From positions 1-64,000 of the forward strand of contig JAOAPV010000114.1 in NCBI GenBank assembly GCA_025463055.1: a stretch of DNA of 64,000 nucleotides. Direction: 5' to 3'. A program made the translations under genes and the position numbers. The stretch comes from Candidatus Acidiferrum typicum. GTDB lineage: Bacteria; Acidobacteriota; Terriglobia; Acidiferrales; UBA7541. The notes under the pieces were generated by a model that was not told the origin of the DNA, made no database searches, and saw only the letters and a program-made list of their open reading frames with translations. This document shows positions 54,670-63,015 of this stretch, piece by piece; the first letter of the stretch is position 1; each line of letters opens with the position of its first letter.

Positions 54670-55806
54670 TTAGTTGATGGCGTGGGCGGAGGAAGTGCGT
54701 GGCGCCGTGACGCCCCCGCGAGTCTCGTCCACCAAATGTTTTACGACGGCGCGCAAGTCGCCGGTCTGCTGGTAGACGCGGAGCTGCCGCTCGGCGCTGG
54801 TGCCTTCGTTGAGAATGGTGTGCACGTATTCAACGGCGCTGCGGCTGCCGAGCTCGTCGACCACATCATCGACGAAGGCGAGCAGTTCGACTGCGAGATC
54901 ACGCATGGGCACTTCGCTTTCCTTGCCGAAGTCGATGAGCTTACCTTCGATGCCGTAGCGTGCGGCGCGCCACTTGTTTTCTTCAATGAGGGCGCGACGA
55001 TAGACGCGGTAACTCATGTTGCTGGTGTAAAGGCGGTGGAGCTTTACGACTATGGCCTGCGTGAGAGCAGCTATGGCGACCGCTTCTTCCACCTTGGTGG
55101 CGACATCACACATACGGAACTCGAGCGTACCGAACGTGGGATGCGGGCGGACGTCCCACCAGATTTTTTTGCCGCTATCGATGCAGTTGAGCTTGACGAG
55201 CAAGCTGAGAAAATTCTCGTAGGCGCTCCAGGACTCAAATTGCTCGGGGACACCGGTGCGCGGGAAACGGCGAAAAACGGTGGTGCGGAAGGATTTTAAG
55301 CCGGTGTTGCGGCCCATCCAGAAAGGCGAGCTGGTGGACAGCGCGAGGAGGTGCGGGAGGAAGTAGCGGACCATGTTCATCATGTCGATCGTGGTCTGCT
55401 TGTCCGGCATTGCGATGTGGACGTGCATGCCGAAGATGAGCAAGGAGCGCGCAAGCTGCTGCAATTCCTCGACGATGTGCTGGTAACGCTCGCCGGGAGA
55501 GATGACCTGGTCAATCCAGCTTGAGAAGGGATGCGTGCCGGCGGCGGCGACTTGCAGGCCGACGCGCTCGGCGGCGGCAACCAGTTCGCCGCGTGTGCGG
55601 TGCATTTCGATGCGGAGCTCAGCGACGTTTTCGCAAATATTGGTGCCGGTTTCGACGATGGACTGGTGCATTTCGTGCTTGACTTGCTCGACGATGTCCG
55701 GCGAAGCGGCGGAGACGAGCTGCATTACATGCGAGCGAAGCTCACAGGTGGCCGGATCAATAATCTGAAATTCTTCTTCTACGCCGATGGTAAAGCGGTG
55801 AGCCAT
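54670..55806 (-). CDS. GCS2-type carboxylate-amine ligase (YbdK-like)
   Basis: A 378-residue protein of the glutamate-cysteine ligase family 2. FTIGVEEEFQIIDP is the usual N-terminus. SLLIFGMHVHIAMPDKQTTI and RPHPTFGTLEFRMCD contain the metal and substrate residues, including HVH. GGAGG lies about 9 bp before ATG 55806. It ligates an amino group to a glutamate-like carboxylate. Whether the amine is cysteine cannot be told. It opens the ligase set, 85 bp after the sortase gene in the same direction. Confidence 0.85.
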   Translation of the reverse strand: MAHRFTIGVEEEFQIIDPATCELRSHVMQLVSAASPDIVEQVKHEMHQSIVETGTNICENVAELRIEMHRTRGELVAAAERVGLQVAAAGTHPFSSWIDQVISPGERYQHIVEELQQLARSLLIFGMHVHIAMPDKQTTIDMMNMVRYFLPHLLALSTSSPFWMGRNTGLKSFRTTVFRRFPRTGVPEQFESWSAYENFLSLLVKLNCIDSGKKIWWDVRPHPTFGTLEFRMCDVATKVEEAVAIAALTQAIVVKLHRLYTSNMSYRVYRRALIEENKWRAARYGIEGKLIDFGKESEVPMRDLAVELLAFVDDVVDELGSRSAVEYVHTILNEGTSAERQLRVYQQTGDLRAVVKHLVDETRGGVTAPRTSSAHAIN

Positions 55807-55891
55807 GGAGTGGCCCTCCGGGTCCGTAGATTGTGGGGACTGCTAAGCGCGTATCATACGCCGCAAACCCTAAAATTACACGCCACGGGTG

Positions 55892-56521
55892 CTACAACCA
55901 GTTTCGCGTCTGGTTTTGTAGATAGAGTGTAGTAGGTCGGCTCGGGCCTAGAGGCGATGCGCGGATTATGTAGCGCAGCGGGGAGCGCGGGCTTCGCCCG
56001 AAGGGGTAGCAGGTTATCAGGGTAAGCGCGTCGTCCGAAGTGGGGGCGAGCAAGCTCACATCTTCGGGCGCAACCACGCGGATCGTGTTTATGCCGTAGG
56101 AGCGCGAGCGCAAGCTAGACCGACGAGTGTCGTACCATTCGAGGTCGATGGTGTCGCCGAGTTCGACCGCTTCGAGCGACTTGAACCAAGTGTCGCGGTG
56201 GCCGGCTAATTCGAGATTGCCGGGCTCTCCGAAGACGGCGGCGCTGAGCAGCCGGGCAGGACCGAACGCAAGAGTGCGCGGCGTGGCGCCCTCCAAGACG
56301 ATTTCGTCATAACGCAATCGCGGAATGCGAAGGCGCGCGACCGGATGAGTATCGGCCCAGGGCCACGGCGGACGGGACTGGGCGTGGCGTATGGACTCTT
56401 GCCAGGCGCGTCTAATGAGGACGCCGGCGAGCTCCGCTTTTGCGTGGAGGTACGCCGCGCGGCTCGTGAGACTAACTCCAGCCACCAGCGTTACCGCAAC
56501 GAACAGCCGCAATAGCTTCAC
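55892..56521 (-). CDS. Class GN-like sortase
   Basis: A 209-residue sortase starting at GTG 56521, whose codon overlaps the stop of the upstream VIT/VWA gene by 4 bp (GTGA), with GGAG upstream. An earlier ATG at 56551 is possible but would overlap by 34 bp. The N-terminal membrane helix is followed by the sortase barrel with His108 (LAGHRDTWF), Cys171 (LITCYPF) and Arg183 (PLRYIIRA). It should cleave a sorting signal on the partner protein encoded upstream. Gram-negative sortases of this type usually travel with such a VIT/VWA protein. Confidence 0.87.
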   Translation of the reverse strand: MKLLRLFVAVTLVAGVSLTSRAAYLHAKAELAGVLIRRAWQESIRHAQSRPPWPWADTHPVARLRIPRLRYDEIVLEGATPRTLAFGPARLLSAAVFGEPGNLELAGHRDTWFKSLEAVELGDTIDLEWYDTRRSSLRSRSYGINTIRVVAPEDVSLLAPTSDDALTLITCYPFGRSPRSPLRYIIRASPLGPSRPTTLYLQNQTRNWL

Positions 56522-58629
56522 GAGAGCGCTCCAGCTCTGCGAGGACGCCAAACCAAGAAGCTCAGCAGCAAACCAAGAAGGACAAGCACGACGCCGAGAG
56601 CTTCCAGAAACGCGTCGGCAGTACCGGTAGCCGGGGCGCCGAAGACCTTTTCCATCTGCATTCCGGCCGGCAACTCTGTAGGCACCGCGACGGTGGTTGA
56701 TTGGCCGCTCGTGTTCGCCACAACTTCCTCAACCGCAACAAGCGAGGTAAAGCGCGTGACCAGCCGGTAGCGGATGGCGTGAGCGATCAGAGTGGAACGA
56801 ATCCCCGACCTGGCGTCTTCTTCGGAGACGCGCCAGCGGTCCATAAGGTCTTCCACGCGCTGCCGGGCCCACAGAGTGGTTATCCCCGGATGGAACGAGG
56901 CCGTCGATGTGTCGAAGGCGATCGTCGCTTCGTAAGGCTGATCGCCCGCGCGAGCGGTGAGATGGACGCGGCCGCTGTGGCCTTGGGAGATGCGGCCATA
57001 AAGCAGAAGAGGTTGGCGCAGGAAAAGATCGGGCGGACGCTGCGGATAAATATCGGCAACCTCGACGCCTTCGAACGATACCTTCACGTCGGTAAGCACC
57101 GGGCTCTCAATCGTGGAGAGCAAGCGCCCCATTTGTTCGCGAATCTCGCCGATATCGGCAATGTGCGTGAACGTGCCGCGGCCAAATTGTGCCATTTTTG
57201 TGGCCAGGAAGAAATTCGGAGAGCTGCCAATGGCGACCGTGTAAAGGCGGGCTCCGCCCAAATGACTGCGCAGCGCCGCAAAGATTTGCTCTTCGTTGCC
57301 GAGGTCACCATCGGTGAGCAGGACGATATGACGCAGGTAACCGGAAGTCTCGGTCTTCTTCATCACGTGCTGCAGCGCGGGAAGCATTTCTGTGCCGCCA
57401 CCTGCTTCCAGATGCTGGACGAAACGACGCGCGGCGTTGAGATTTTCCGTGGTGGCGGTAAGAGGCTCGGCGGCGAACTCATAATATTCGTTGTTAAAGG
57501 CGAGAATGCCGAAGCGATCGTTTGCGCCAAGCCGGTCGAGCGCCTGGAGCAGCGCCTCTCGAGCCTGCGTGATGGAGGTGCCGGCCATCGAGCCGGAAAT
57601 GTCGATCATGTAAAGCATCTCGACGGGCAAGCGTTTGGTGGGCTGCACGGTTGGCGGAAAGGCCGAAAGAAGAAAATAGCTCTCGCTGTTGCCTGGTTCG
57701 CCTGACAGGAAGAGAGCGGTCTTGGGCTGTTTGCTTTCGGCCTGCTGCACTTCCAGAACGAAATCTTTGTTTGGGATGGTCGCACCGGAGGCAAGTTCCA
57801 CGTGCTGGCGACCGTCAGGAAGACGATGAACGGTGATGGCGTGAGATATAGAATTTATTGCGCCGAACTCGAACCCGGCGTCGAGATCGACAGAGAGCGA
57901 GATGTCGTGGCCGGGCCGGCTGTCAGGGTGACGGACGGGAGGAGTAATTCGCGAGGCGTCAGAGACGGCATCGGTGTCAAAGGCCCAGCCAGTTCCGTCA
58001 TGACCGACGGCCTGCGTTCCGGGAATGTACCGCGGACCCACGACCATCGGAAACACCAATCGAACGCGCCCGTCTTCCCAGCGCAGCGGCTCCACGTAGC
58101 GCAGGCGGACGTCTATATGGTCGCCGGGCATGAGGTTCGCTACGGAGGCCGTGAAAATGTTGGGGCGTTCTTCTTCGACGAGAGCAGCGCGCTTGCCTTC
58201 GGATTTTGCTGACTCGTAGACGCGCTTGGCCTTTTCGCGTTCGCGGATGACACTGCGGATCACGCGATTGCCGATGCGGATTTCCATGTCGTAGACGGCC
58301 GCGTCGTGCGGCAGAGGGAATACATAGATTGCCTCGATAGGTTCCGTGCCAGAGTTCACGTACTGCTGCGTGACGGTGGCAGCGGCCGCTAAGCCGCGCA
58401 CATCGATGGCGGCGTCGGTGTGGACCAGCGGCACGGATTCGTAACGGCCAGAGATAGGTGAGCGGTAGTAGAGCGATCCCTCGCAGGCGTTAGGCAGGGC
58501 GTTATCCGGCTGTGCTTGGTCTTGTCGGCCGGAAAGCGATCCGGAAAAGATGGTGAGGACTGCGAGAAGCGTTGCTGCGAGACGTGTTGAGACTGTGCTG
58601 TGAAACCAATTTCGCGCGAAGCGTGGCAT
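56518..58629 (-). CDS. VIT/VWA protein, probable sortase target
   Basis: A 703-residue exported protein starting at ATG 58629 (GGGGGAGAAA ribosome site). The signal peptide ends near residue 35. A VIT domain follows (YVFPLPHDAAVYDMEIRIG), then a VWA domain with the MIDAS motif DISGS beginning at Asp343. The C-terminus has the candidate sorting signal APATG (665-669), a hydrophobic segment and an RPRR tail, the order sortases need. The standard LPxTG is changed to APATG. It likely anchors to the envelope after cleavage by the adjacent sortase. Confidence 0.87.
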   Translation of the reverse strand: MPRFARNWFHSTVSTRLAATLLAVLTIFSGSLSGRQDQAQPDNALPNACEGSLYYRSPISGRYESVPLVHTDAAIDVRGLAAAATVTQQYVNSGTEPIEAIYVFPLPHDAAVYDMEIRIGNRVIRSVIREREKAKRVYESAKSEGKRAALVEEERPNIFTASVANLMPGDHIDVRLRYVEPLRWEDGRVRLVFPMVVGPRYIPGTQAVGHDGTGWAFDTDAVSDASRITPPVRHPDSRPGHDISLSVDLDAGFEFGAINSISHAITVHRLPDGRQHVELASGATIPNKDFVLEVQQAESKQPKTALFLSGEPGNSESYFLLSAFPPTVQPTKRLPVEMLYMIDISGSMAGTSITQAREALLQALDRLGANDRFGILAFNNEYYEFAAEPLTATTENLNAARRFVQHLEAGGGTEMLPALQHVMKKTETSGYLRHIVLLTDGDLGNEEQIFAALRSHLGGARLYTVAIGSSPNFFLATKMAQFGRGTFTHIADIGEIREQMGRLLSTIESPVLTDVKVSFEGVEVADIYPQRPPDLFLRQPLLLYGRISQGHSGRVHLTARAGDQPYEATIAFDTSTASFHPGITTLWARQRVEDLMDRWRVSEEDARSGIRSTLIAHAIRYRLVTRFTSLVAVEEVVANTSGQSTTVAVPTELPAGMQMEKVFGAPATGTADAFLEALGVVLVLLGLLLSFLVWRPRRAGALS

Positions 58630-58946
58630 TTTCTCCCCCTGTTCAATGGAGCCGCGAGCGGTGGAGTGCAAGGCGCGCGCCAGGAGAAATTTGTGCTGCG
58701 TCGACGGAGCAAGTGTCTCTGGGATCAGCGACTTAGCTTTTGAATTGGGCTACAAAGGGCACCATCGGTGCGTGTTGCGGTGCACACGGTTGTGTAAGCA
58801 CGATGACGGCGGTCGTAGTTGAGGCTTGAGAGTCACGGAATGACTGAGCGGGGCGTTACTACAGAAAAGGGGCAGACGCAGGTCTGCCCCTTTGATTAGC
58901 GTGACCTCTCGCGGCCATCCTAAAGGCCGCCGCTACCTTCGCGAAA
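58630..58946. other. Intergenic region upstream of the VIT/VWA gene
   Basis: No gene is supported in these 317 bp. They include a terminator hairpin at 58866-58893 for the upstream zinc-ribbon gene and presumably the promoter of the VIT/sortase/ligase run. I could not choose promoter boxes with confidence. Confidence 0.5.
58866..58893 (-). terminator. Rho-independent terminator of the zinc-ribbon gene
   Basis: AAAGGGGCAGAC and GTCTGCCCCTTT form a perfect 12-bp stem with a GCAG loop. On the minus strand the stem ends in TTTTC. It lies about 50 bp after the zinc-ribbon stop. Confidence 0.8.
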
Positions 58947-59255
58947 TTAGGCGGCGCCCATGGCGCGTCGCTGCTGGAAGCATTCGCGGCAGAAGACGGG
59001 ACGTCCCTGCGTCGGGCGGAAGGGCACCGTCGTTTCCTTTCCGCATTGGGAGCAATTGGTTTTTGTTTCGGCGCGCATCGGGGAGGCGTTGCTCCCACCT
59101 CCCCCACCGCCTTCGGCACGCTTGGCTTTGCAAGCCTTGCAGCGCTTGGGCTCGTTCTTGAAGCCCTTGTCTGCAAAAAACATCTGTTCGCCCGCAGTAA
59201 AAACAAACTCGGCGCCACACTCTGAGCACTTCAGGACCTTGTCATGGTATTCCAT
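58947..59255 (-). CDS. Zinc-ribbon domain protein
   Basis: A 102-residue protein from ATG 59255. Three or more zinc-binding cysteine pairs are visible: LKCSECGAEF, RCKACKAKR, CSQCGKET and FCRECFQQR. The first unit is of the CxxC-x17-CxxC (FmdB/trcl) kind, followed by a glycine linker. Such small proteins are common in this phylum and their function is not known. It lies between rpsU and the VIT gene on the same strand. Confidence 0.8.
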   Translation of the reverse strand: MEYHDKVLKCSECGAEFVFTAGEQMFFADKGFKNEPKRCKACKAKRAEGGGGGGSNASPMRAETKTNCSQCGKETTVPFRPTQGRPVFCRECFQQRRAMGAA

Positions 59256-59465
59256 TGAGCCGCTCTCCCTGGACCCCGAAAAGGGCAAGGAGATGGGCGC
59301 ACTTTGCACCATGGGCCTGGGAACATGGGGGATCCTGGTCTCGGAGGGAATCGAGACGGATCCCTTGGGCCTGCGGGCACGAAGCTGCAACAGAAACCCA
59401 AACGTCCTTGCCTTAAGGGGCCTGATTCTCGGAAGTGCGGCGCCGAGCCGCGACGAGGAGGGAGG

Positions 59466-59663
59466 TTAGTCCGCTTCGCGCCGCTGCTTCTTGCGCAGTC
59501 GCTTCCGCGAAAGCGCTTCTTTTGCCCGACGCTTTTCGCCGGGCTTCATGTAGAAGCTGTGCTTCTTTATTTCCTTGATGATGTCTTCCTGTTGCACCTT
59601 GCGCTTGAAGCGGCGCAGGGCATTTTCCAGAGATTCACTCTCTTGGATGATGACTTCTGCCAC
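59466..59663 (-). CDS. rpsU: 30S ribosomal protein S21
   Basis: A 65-residue basic ribosomal protein (GTG start) with the S21 pattern ESLENALRRFKRKVQQEDII and a lysine/arginine-rich C-terminus. It helps translation initiation by contacting the anti-Shine-Dalgarno region. A strong sigma-70 type promoter lies 170 bp upstream. A GGGGG tract about 10 bp before the start may serve as ribosome site. Confidence 0.95.
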   Translation of the reverse strand: MAEVIIQESESLENALRRFKRKVQQEDIIKEIKKHSFYMKPGEKRRAKEALSRKRLRKKQRREAD

Positions 59664-59705
59664 TGTATTAATTCACCCCCAATCCGGTTCGGATTGGACA
59701 CTGTG

Positions 59706-59768
59706 CGGTGTTCTCTCGCTGCTGCACACCGCCCCTGAAGATTATCGCACGAGGTAGATGGCATCTTC
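59706..59768 (-). other. Potential hairpins in the rpsU leader
   Basis: CGGTGT (59706-59711) pairs with ACACCG (59726-59731), and GAAGAT (59737-59742) pairs with ATCTTC (59763-59768). They lie in the untranslated leader between the promoter and rpsU. Ribosomal protein leaders often carry such regulatory structure; a specific regulator is not evident. Confidence 0.4.
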
Positions 59769-59839
59769 TAATCAATTAGGGGTACAGAAGTCAAGCAATC
59801 TTTATGGCAGAGGGCGTTTAGACGCCGGCGCGACTAGCA

Positions 59840-59867
59840 ATTATAGTAAAATGGTTAAACGGGTCAA
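59840..59867 (-). promoter_or_regulatory. Sigma-70-like promoter for rpsU
   Basis: On the minus strand the -35 box TTGACC (59862-59867) and -10 box TATAAT (59840-59845) are separated by 16 bp. This is close to consensus and is the strongest promoter I see in the window. Transcription should begin near 59833 and give a leader of about 170 bases to rpsU. Confidence 0.75.
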
Positions 59868-59905
59868 GTTTACGGTTTAAGAATCTGGGTGTTCAAATCG
59901 GCTCT

Positions 59906-60634
59906 TCAATGCGAGGGGTAGGACAGTATGCTTTGGGTGGACGTCTTGCCCGCTTTCGTGCGTATGTCCATGATCAAACGATACACCGATTCCACGTTCT
60001 CAATGTCCGCGAAAACGGGCACATCGCCTACCGAGAAGCGACTGAGGTCTCGTGTTTTCCTTCCCCTTCCAGCAATGACCGGGTATTTCGGCCCAAACCA
60101 AAGCGTGCCTGTTTCCGTGCCCTCCCGTTCAATTGTGGGAATTGATTCCAGGAATGTCGTGCTCGTCTTTTTCTTCCATCCCTCTTGAAGGACGAGGACT
60201 CGCCGGTTCGTTACGGCATAAAACGTTCGCCTCTTTAACCAGGCGTCCACAAAAAACCGGCCCCACACCATATAGTTCCCGACTACCAAAAAGGGTATTC
60301 CCCATAACGCCATAAAAACGTCGGGCGCGCCGTGCCGCGACTCTTTTCCCCAGTAACCAAGCGCTCCGGCCTCCCAGAAGACGAAAAATCCTGTCCACAT
60401 TACGGTGAGAGGGATTGCCGTCCAATCGTCAGAATGAAAGATAATTTTGGGATTCGGCGTGTCCGCCCAGTGAACGCTTTCTCCGGGCATCAGTTCGGGC
60501 TGGATTTTCGCGGCCGCCTGAGGATTAATTAGATCCACTCTCTTCTGTTTAGCTCCGTTTGCTTGAACTCGTTTCTGTTTTTCGAATTTAGGGAAATCAC
60601 TCTCAAATGTAAATAGAAATACGCGAGTGCTCAC
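59906..60634 (-). CDS. PH-like membrane protein, unknown function
   Basis: A 242-residue protein that begins with a GTG at 60634. Two or three membrane segments (IPLTVMWTGFFVFW and ALWGIPFLVVGNYMVWG) are followed by a bacterial PH-like region (RRTFYAVTNRRVLVLQEGWK). The base composition is lower in GC than the neighbours, so it may be a recent acquisition. The start is uncertain, and a later ATG near MPGESVHW is possible. Function unknown. Confidence 0.55.
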   Translation of the reverse strand: MSTRVFLFTFESDFPKFEKQKRVQANGAKQKRVDLINPQAAAKIQPELMPGESVHWADTPNPKIIFHSDDWTAIPLTVMWTGFFVFWEAGALGYWGKESRHGAPDVFMALWGIPFLVVGNYMVWGRFFVDAWLKRRTFYAVTNRRVLVLQEGWKKKTSTTFLESIPTIEREGTETGTLWFGPKYPVIAGRGRKTRDLSRFSVGDVPVFADIENVESVYRLIMDIRTKAGKTSTQSILSYPSH

Positions 60635-60728
60635 GTTAGTGCGCCTGTCGGCTTGAGCGTATTGTGTTTTAGCACGGTTCTGTTGTTAGAATGTGCCGCT
60701 CCACGAAAGCGAAGTCCGGGGGTCCACT

Positions 60729-61967
60729 GTGTCTGAAATGCGCGACGCCATCGGAGTACTGCTTGCTGGGGGACAGGGTGAACGTTTGTGGCCGCTGACG
60801 CGCGATCGTGCGAAGCCGGCCGTGCCTTTCGGTGGGCTGTATCGCATCATCGACATCACGCTTTCCAATTGCATCAATTCGGATTTGCGGCGCGTTTTCG
60901 TTCTCACGCAGTACAAGGCGCTGAGTCTAAACCGGCACGTCCGCGCGGGATGGTCGCCGCTCGCCGGCCTAGGCGACTACATCGAAGTGCTGCCGCCGCA
61001 GATGCGCGTTTCGCAGCAGTGGTATCAGGGCACTGCGGACGCGGTGTATCAGAATATTTATTCCATCGGCAGCGAGCGTTCGAAATACGTCTTCATTCTT
61101 TCCGGCGACCACATCTACAAAATGAACTACAGCCGCATGCTGCAGCGGCATGTGGACTCCGGCGCCGAAGTGACGGTGGCGACGATCGAAATTCCGACAG
61201 AGCAGGCTGCGCGGCAATTCGGCGTGATTGAGGTAGATAATGACTGGCGCATTATGGGATTTGAAGAAAAGCCCGCCGCGCCAAAAGAGTCGCCGCACCA
61301 CAAAGGCCAATGCAATGCGTCGATGGGCATCTACATTTTCAACACGCATTTGATGATCCCCATTTTGCTGGCCGACTCCGAAGATCCCAAGTCTGCGCAC
61401 GATTTCGGCAAAGACATTCTGCCGCGCATCATCAGCAAGCACCGCGTGTTTGCATTTAATTTCATCGACGAAAATCGCAAGGATGCGCTGTACTGGCGCG
61501 ACGTCGGGACGCTGGACGCGTACTACGAAGCGAACATGGACCTGGTCTCCGTCTCACCAATCTTCAACCTCTACGACAAGGAATGGCCGTTGCGCACTTG
61601 GCAGCAGCAATATCCGCCGGCTAAGTTTGTCTTTGCCGATCCGGAGCGCATGGGCGTGGCGCTGGATTCGATTGTGGGAGGCGGCTCGATCGTATCCGGC
61701 GGACGCGTACAACGTTGCGTGGTCGGCTACGACGTGCGCGTCAACAGCTACTGCGAAGTGTCCGATTCCATCTTGTACAACCACGTGAATGTAGGACGGC
61801 ACTCGCGCATTCGGCGAGCGATTATCGACCGGCACGTCACGCTACCAGAGCGAACAGAGATTGGTTATGACATGGAAGCAGACCGGAGGCGGTTTCACGT
61901 GACGGATTCGGGGATTGTGGTGGTAGTGCGGCAGGAATCGCTGATCGAAGAACCGGAATTGGCTTAG
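60729..61967 (+). CDS. glgC: Glucose-1-phosphate adenylyltransferase
   Basis: A 412-residue enzyme that makes ADP-glucose for glycogen. The start is GTG 60729 or ATG 60738; a longer frame from 60693 is less likely. Motifs are VLLAGGQGERLWPLTRDRAK, YRIIDITLSNCINS, GFEEKPAAPKE and a C-terminal left-handed beta-helix (VNVGRHSRIRRAIIDRHV). No other glg gene is nearby. It is followed by a strong hairpin terminator shared with the manganese catalase gene. Confidence 0.92.
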   Translation: MSEMRDAIGVLLAGGQGERLWPLTRDRAKPAVPFGGLYRIIDITLSNCINSDLRRVFVLTQYKALSLNRHVRAGWSPLAGLGDYIEVLPPQMRVSQQWYQGTADAVYQNIYSIGSERSKYVFILSGDHIYKMNYSRMLQRHVDSGAEVTVATIEIPTEQAARQFGVIEVDNDWRIMGFEEKPAAPKESPHHKGQCNASMGIYIFNTHLMIPILLADSEDPKSAHDFGKDILPRIISKHRVFAFNFIDENRKDALYWRDVGTLDAYYEANMDLVSVSPIFNLYDKEWPLRTWQQQYPPAKFVFADPERMGVALDSIVGGGSIVSGGRVQRCVVGYDVRVNSYCEVSDSILYNHVNVGRHSRIRRAIIDRHVTLPERTEIGYDMEADRRRFHVTDSGIVVVVRQESLIEEPELA

Positions 61968-61995
61968 CTTGCTACTCGGGAGCTTCTGAAAATGA

Positions 61996-62026
61996 AAAAG
62001 AGGGGCGACCGGATCGCCCCTCTTTT
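61996..62026. terminator. Bidirectional rho-independent terminator
   Basis: AAAAGAGGGGCGA and TCGCCCCTCTTTT form a perfect 13-bp stem with the 5-base loop CCGGA. It has A and T tracts on both sides. It lies between convergent glgC and the manganese catalase gene and would stop both transcripts. Confidence 0.9.
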
Positions 62027-62043
62027 GGCCAATACCTAATTGT

Positions 62044-62805
62044 CTATCGATGTGCGGAACGAGACTTGCCTTCTGCTCTCCCTCCCTCGCCCGCGCGAAT
62101 CTCTCCGAACGCCGGCGCCTCCACGAACTCCCAGCCATTACCCGAGTTCCAGGGACCGCGCGCATCGCGTTCGCCGTGGTCGCCGACACCCGTTGAATCG
62201 TTGAAGTATTGATCGACGAGTTCCGGCGTGGGCGGAATCTGGCCGATCGAAAACGGCTTTTTGCCCAGGCTGTCCAGCGCGAACGCGAAGGACTTCATGT
62301 GCGCAATCTCGCGGGTCATCAAGAATTGGAGAGCATCTTTCGTTCCTGGATCATCGCAAAAGTTGATGAGCCGCTCGTAGACAATCTTCGCGCGCGCTTC
62401 CGCGGCGATATTGCTGCGCAGATCGACGTCTAGCTCGCCGGTGATCTTCAAATAGTCGGCCGTCCATGGCGTGCCCATGGAATTGCAGAGCGTCGCGCCA
62501 CCACCGCCGGCGATGGCCACCAAGGGGTCGGATTCGGCGGCAGTAGCGGACTTCTTCATAGGCTTCAGATGCATGCGCGCCAGTGTGCCGACGATTTCCA
62601 AGTGGCTTAGTTCCTCGGTGCCGATGTCCATTAGCAAATCTTGCCGGTCAGGATCATCGCAATTCAGACCCTGAATGGAATATTGCAGAGCTGCGGCCAG
62701 CTCGCCGTTCGCGCCGCCAAACTGCTCGAGCAGCATGTTGCCAAACCGGGGTTCGGGCGTGCCGACGTTCACGGTGTACATCAATCTTTTCACGTGGTGA
62801 TACAT
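62044..62805 (-). CDS. Manganese catalase (dimanganese)
   Basis: A 253-residue ferritin-like catalase that breaks down hydrogen peroxide. I start at ATG 62805 with AGGAAACG just before it; the frame upstream is unrelated. Mn ligands are visible as Glu35 (GANGELAAAL) and Glu65/His68 (TEELSHLE), with later Glu and His in NIAAEARAKIVYE and MTREIAHMKSF. The C-terminal tail is glycine-rich. It is divergent from eno with about 225 bp between. Confidence 0.9.
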   Translation of the reverse strand: MYHHVKRLMYTVNVGTPEPRFGNMLLEQFGGANGELAAALQYSIQGLNCDDPDRQDLLMDIGTEELSHLEIVGTLARMHLKPMKKSATAAESDPLVAIAGGGGATLCNSMGTPWTADYLKITGELDVDLRSNIAAEARAKIVYERLINFCDDPGTKDALQFLMTREIAHMKSFAFALDSLGKKPFSIGQIPPTPELVDQYFNDSTGVGDHGERDARGPWNSGNGWEFVEAPAFGEIRAGEGGRAEGKSRSAHR

Positions 62806-63015
62806 CTCGTTTCCTTTCTTGAAGTTTTTGAGAGTCCCAAACACGAGGAAGGCGAGAGCATGAGGATGCAGGACCCATTGTCCCTTTATCGACGCATTTC
62901 TCTGGCCGAGATATGCGGAGGAGACCGCAATTGCGAAGGGGTTTCGGTGTAGGAAGGCGCAGGGTGTGTGTGCGTGTGCAAATTTCTGTAGAATAGTCGG
63001 CTCACATTCGTTTAG

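Noticed and set aside
56701-57705. 334-codon plus-strand frame inside the VIT/VWA gene
   Set aside because: No domain; it lies wholly in a confident gene on the other strand.
59818-59912. tRNA-like TTCAAATC text near 59895
   Set aside because: No acceptor stem, D-loop or anticodon arm could be folded around it.
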